From contig NZ_DGIR01000022.1 in NCBI RefSeq assembly GCF_002386445.1, positions 62,001 to 126,000 on the forward strand: a DNA stretch of 64,000 nucleotides, written 5' to 3'. Position 1 is the stretch's first letter; every line of letters begins with the position of its first letter. The position numbers and the translations under genes are program-made. The notes beneath the pieces were generated by a model. That model worked only from the letters and a program-made list of their open reading frames with translations. It did not search any database and was not told the DNA's origin. Shown here one piece after another: positions 62,748 to 64,000 of this stretch. This stretch comes from Pseudomonas sp. UBA4617 (GTDB taxonomy: Bacteria; Pseudomonadota; Gammaproteobacteria; Pseudomonadales; Pseudomonadaceae).

Positions 62748-64000
62748 GCAATACCGCCGCGGCCCAGTTCACCCCGCCGAGCCTGCTGCTGACTACCATC
62801 GGCCTGTCGCTGGCAACGTTCATGCAGGTGCTCGACACCACCATTGCCAACGTGGCCCTGCCGACCATTTCCGGCAACCTCGGGGTGAGCTACGAGCAGG
62901 GTACCTGGGTCATCACTTCGTTCGCGGTGAGCAACGCCATCGCCTTGCCCCTCACCGGCTGGCTCAGCCGACGGTTTGGCGAGGTGAAGCTGTTCATCTG
63001 GGCCACGCTGCTGTTCGTGCTGGCCTCGTTCCTCTGCGGGATTGCCCAGTCGATGCCGGAACTGGTCGGTTTTCGCGTGCTGCAGGGCGTGGTGGCCGGG
63101 CCGTTGTACCCGATGACCCAGACGTTGCTGATCGCGGTGTATCCACCGGCCAAGCGCGGGATGGCCCTGGCATTGCTGGCGATGGTGACGGTGGTGGCGC
63201 CGATTGCCGGGCCGATCCTGGGCGGCTGGATCACCGACAGCTACAGCTGGCCATGGATCTTCTTCATCAACGTGCCCATCGGCCTGTTCGCCGCAGCCGT
63301 GGTGCGCCAGCAGATGCGCAGCCGGCCGGTGGTCACCAGCCGCCAGCCGATGGACTATATCGGCCTGCTGACGCTGATCATTGGTGTCGGCGCCTTGCAG
63401 GTAGTACTCGACAAAGGCAACGACCTGGACTGGTTCGAGTCGTCGTTCATCGTGACCGGCAGCCTGGTTTCGCTGGTGTTCCTGGCGGTGTTTGTGATCT
63501 GGGAGCTGACCGACCGCCACCCGGTGGTGAACCTGCGCCTGTTCGTGCACCGCAACTTCCGGGTCGGCACCCTCGTGCTGGTCGGCGGCTATGCGGGATT
63601 CTTCGGCATCAACCTGATCCTGCCGCAGTGGTTGCAGACGCAGATGGGTTACACCGCCACCTGGGCGGGCCTGGCGGTGGCGCCGATCGGCCTGTTGCCG
63701 GTGATCATGTCGCCGTTCGTGGGCAAGTACGCGCACCGTTTCGACCTGCGCGTGCTGGCGGGGCTGGCATTTCTGGCGATCGGTACCAGCTGCTACATGC
63801 GCGCCGGGTTCACCAGCGAGGTGGACTTCCAGCACGTGGCCTTGGTGCAACTGTTCATGGGTATCGGCGTGGCACTGTTCTTCATGCCGACCCTGAGCAT
63901 CCTGCTGTCCGACCTGCCGCCGCACCAGATCGCCGATGGCTCCGGGCTGGCGACCTTCCTGCGGACCCTGGGCGGGAGTTTTGCGGCGTCGTTGACGACC
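62744..64000 (+). CDS. emrB: EmrB-family MFS multidrug transporter, cut by right edge
   Basis: DHA2-type 14-span drug:H+ antiporter; 419 codons are in the window, so about 80-100 residues are missing. N-terminal FMQVLDTTIANVALPTISGN (motif D1), motif A GWLSRRFGEVKLF, motif C APIAGPILGGWI. Works with EmrA. No outer-membrane factor gene is seen in the window after emrB. Confidence 0.92.
   Translation, partial: MSNTAAAQFTPPSLLLTTIGLSLATFMQVLDTTIANVALPTISGNLGVSYEQGTWVITSFAVSNAIALPLTGWLSRRFGEVKLFIWATLLFVLASFLCGIAQSMPELVGFRVLQGVVAGPLYPMTQTLLIAVYPPAKRGMALALLAMVTVVAPIAGPILGGWITDSYSWPWIFFINVPIGLFAAAVVRQQMRSRPVVTSRQPMDYIGLLTLIIGVGALQVVLDKGNDLDWFESSFIVTGSLVSLVFLAVFVIWELTDRHPVVNLRLFVHRNFRVGTLVLVGGYAGFFGINLILPQWLQTQMGYTATWAGLAVAPIGLLPVIMSPFVGKYAHRFDLRVLAGLAFLAIGTSCYMRAGFTSEVDFQHVALVQLFMGIGVALFFMPTLSILLSDLPPHQIADGSGLATFLRTLGGSFAASLTT

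Noticed and set aside
1..64000. Search for mobile elements, integrases, tRNA genes and toxin-antitoxin pairs
   Set aside because: No transposase, integrase, tRNA-like cloverleaf or small toxin pair was recognised. Composition looks even by eye, so I do not propose a genomic island.

Overview
The window is gene-dense, high-GC Pseudomonas chromosome, most likely of the Pseudomonas putida group. The reasons are family-level recognition of nearly every protein, a gene order I recall as matching a stretch of the P. putida KT2440 chromosome (D-lysine genes, tpx, an RND pump, pgm, a PQQ dehydrogenase, emrAB), and P. putida-type REP palindromes in several intergenic gaps. I could not run any alignment, so gene-order similarity is from memory. 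I see no tRNA, rRNA, CRISPR array, insertion sequence, prophage or plasmid functions.

Layout. (1) 1-3.6 kb: galactarate/glucarate catabolism on the minus strand (kdgD, gudP-like transporter, garD cut by the left edge), with a near-perfect palindrome upstream. (2) 3.8-12.9 kb: a D-lysine/pipecolate catabolic cluster: RpiR-type regulator, polar amino-acid ABC transporter, D-amino-acid dehydrogenase and a C26 amidohydrolase on the minus strand, with the divergent dpkA and an aminotransferase (amaC) on the plus strand. (3) 13.4-15.6 kb: an HAAAP amino-acid transporter and thiol peroxidase tpx, each with a clear terminator-like hairpin. (4) 15.8-24.8 kb: a four-gene RND efflux operon (mdtABC plus an outer-membrane factor) with overlapping start/stop codons, followed by an MHYT-GGDEF-EAL cyclic-di-GMP protein. 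(5) 27-30 kb: two small conserved proteins and phosphoglucomutase. (6) 30.1-34.1 kb: a cell-surface-signalling iron uptake unit (ECF sigma, FecR, TonB receptor) with a Fur-like palindrome and a large RNA hairpin over the receptor's ribosome-binding site. (7) 34.2-38 kb: a divergent pair of two-gene operons (flavin monooxygenase + RidA; DUF1028 + M20 deacylase), the best candidate here for an undescribed catabolic module. (8) 38.1-42 kb: membrane PQQ dehydrogenase (quinate type likely) with an OprB porin. (9) 42.1-50.2 kb: mixed accessory genes (cupin, two LysR regulators, MFS, LysE, AEC, CAP and cell-wall hydrolase proteins, orphan ProX-like binding protein). (10) 50.3-55 kb: a chemoreceptor with a sigma-28 promoter, an Na+/H+ antiporter-family protein and an orphan FecR. 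(11) 55.2-61 kb: acyl-CoA synthetase/acyl-CoA dehydrogenase divergent from a FixL/FixJ-like two-component pair. (12) 61-64 kb: MarR-emrA-emrB drug efflux operon, emrB cut by the right edge.

Functionally this is typical nutritionally versatile soil-pseudomonad DNA: substrate import plus short catabolic operons, each with its own local regulator, mixed with efflux, iron uptake and sensory genes. Several translation starts in this annotation were moved inward from the longest open frame on ribosome-binding-site and family-length grounds; this is stated in each entry.
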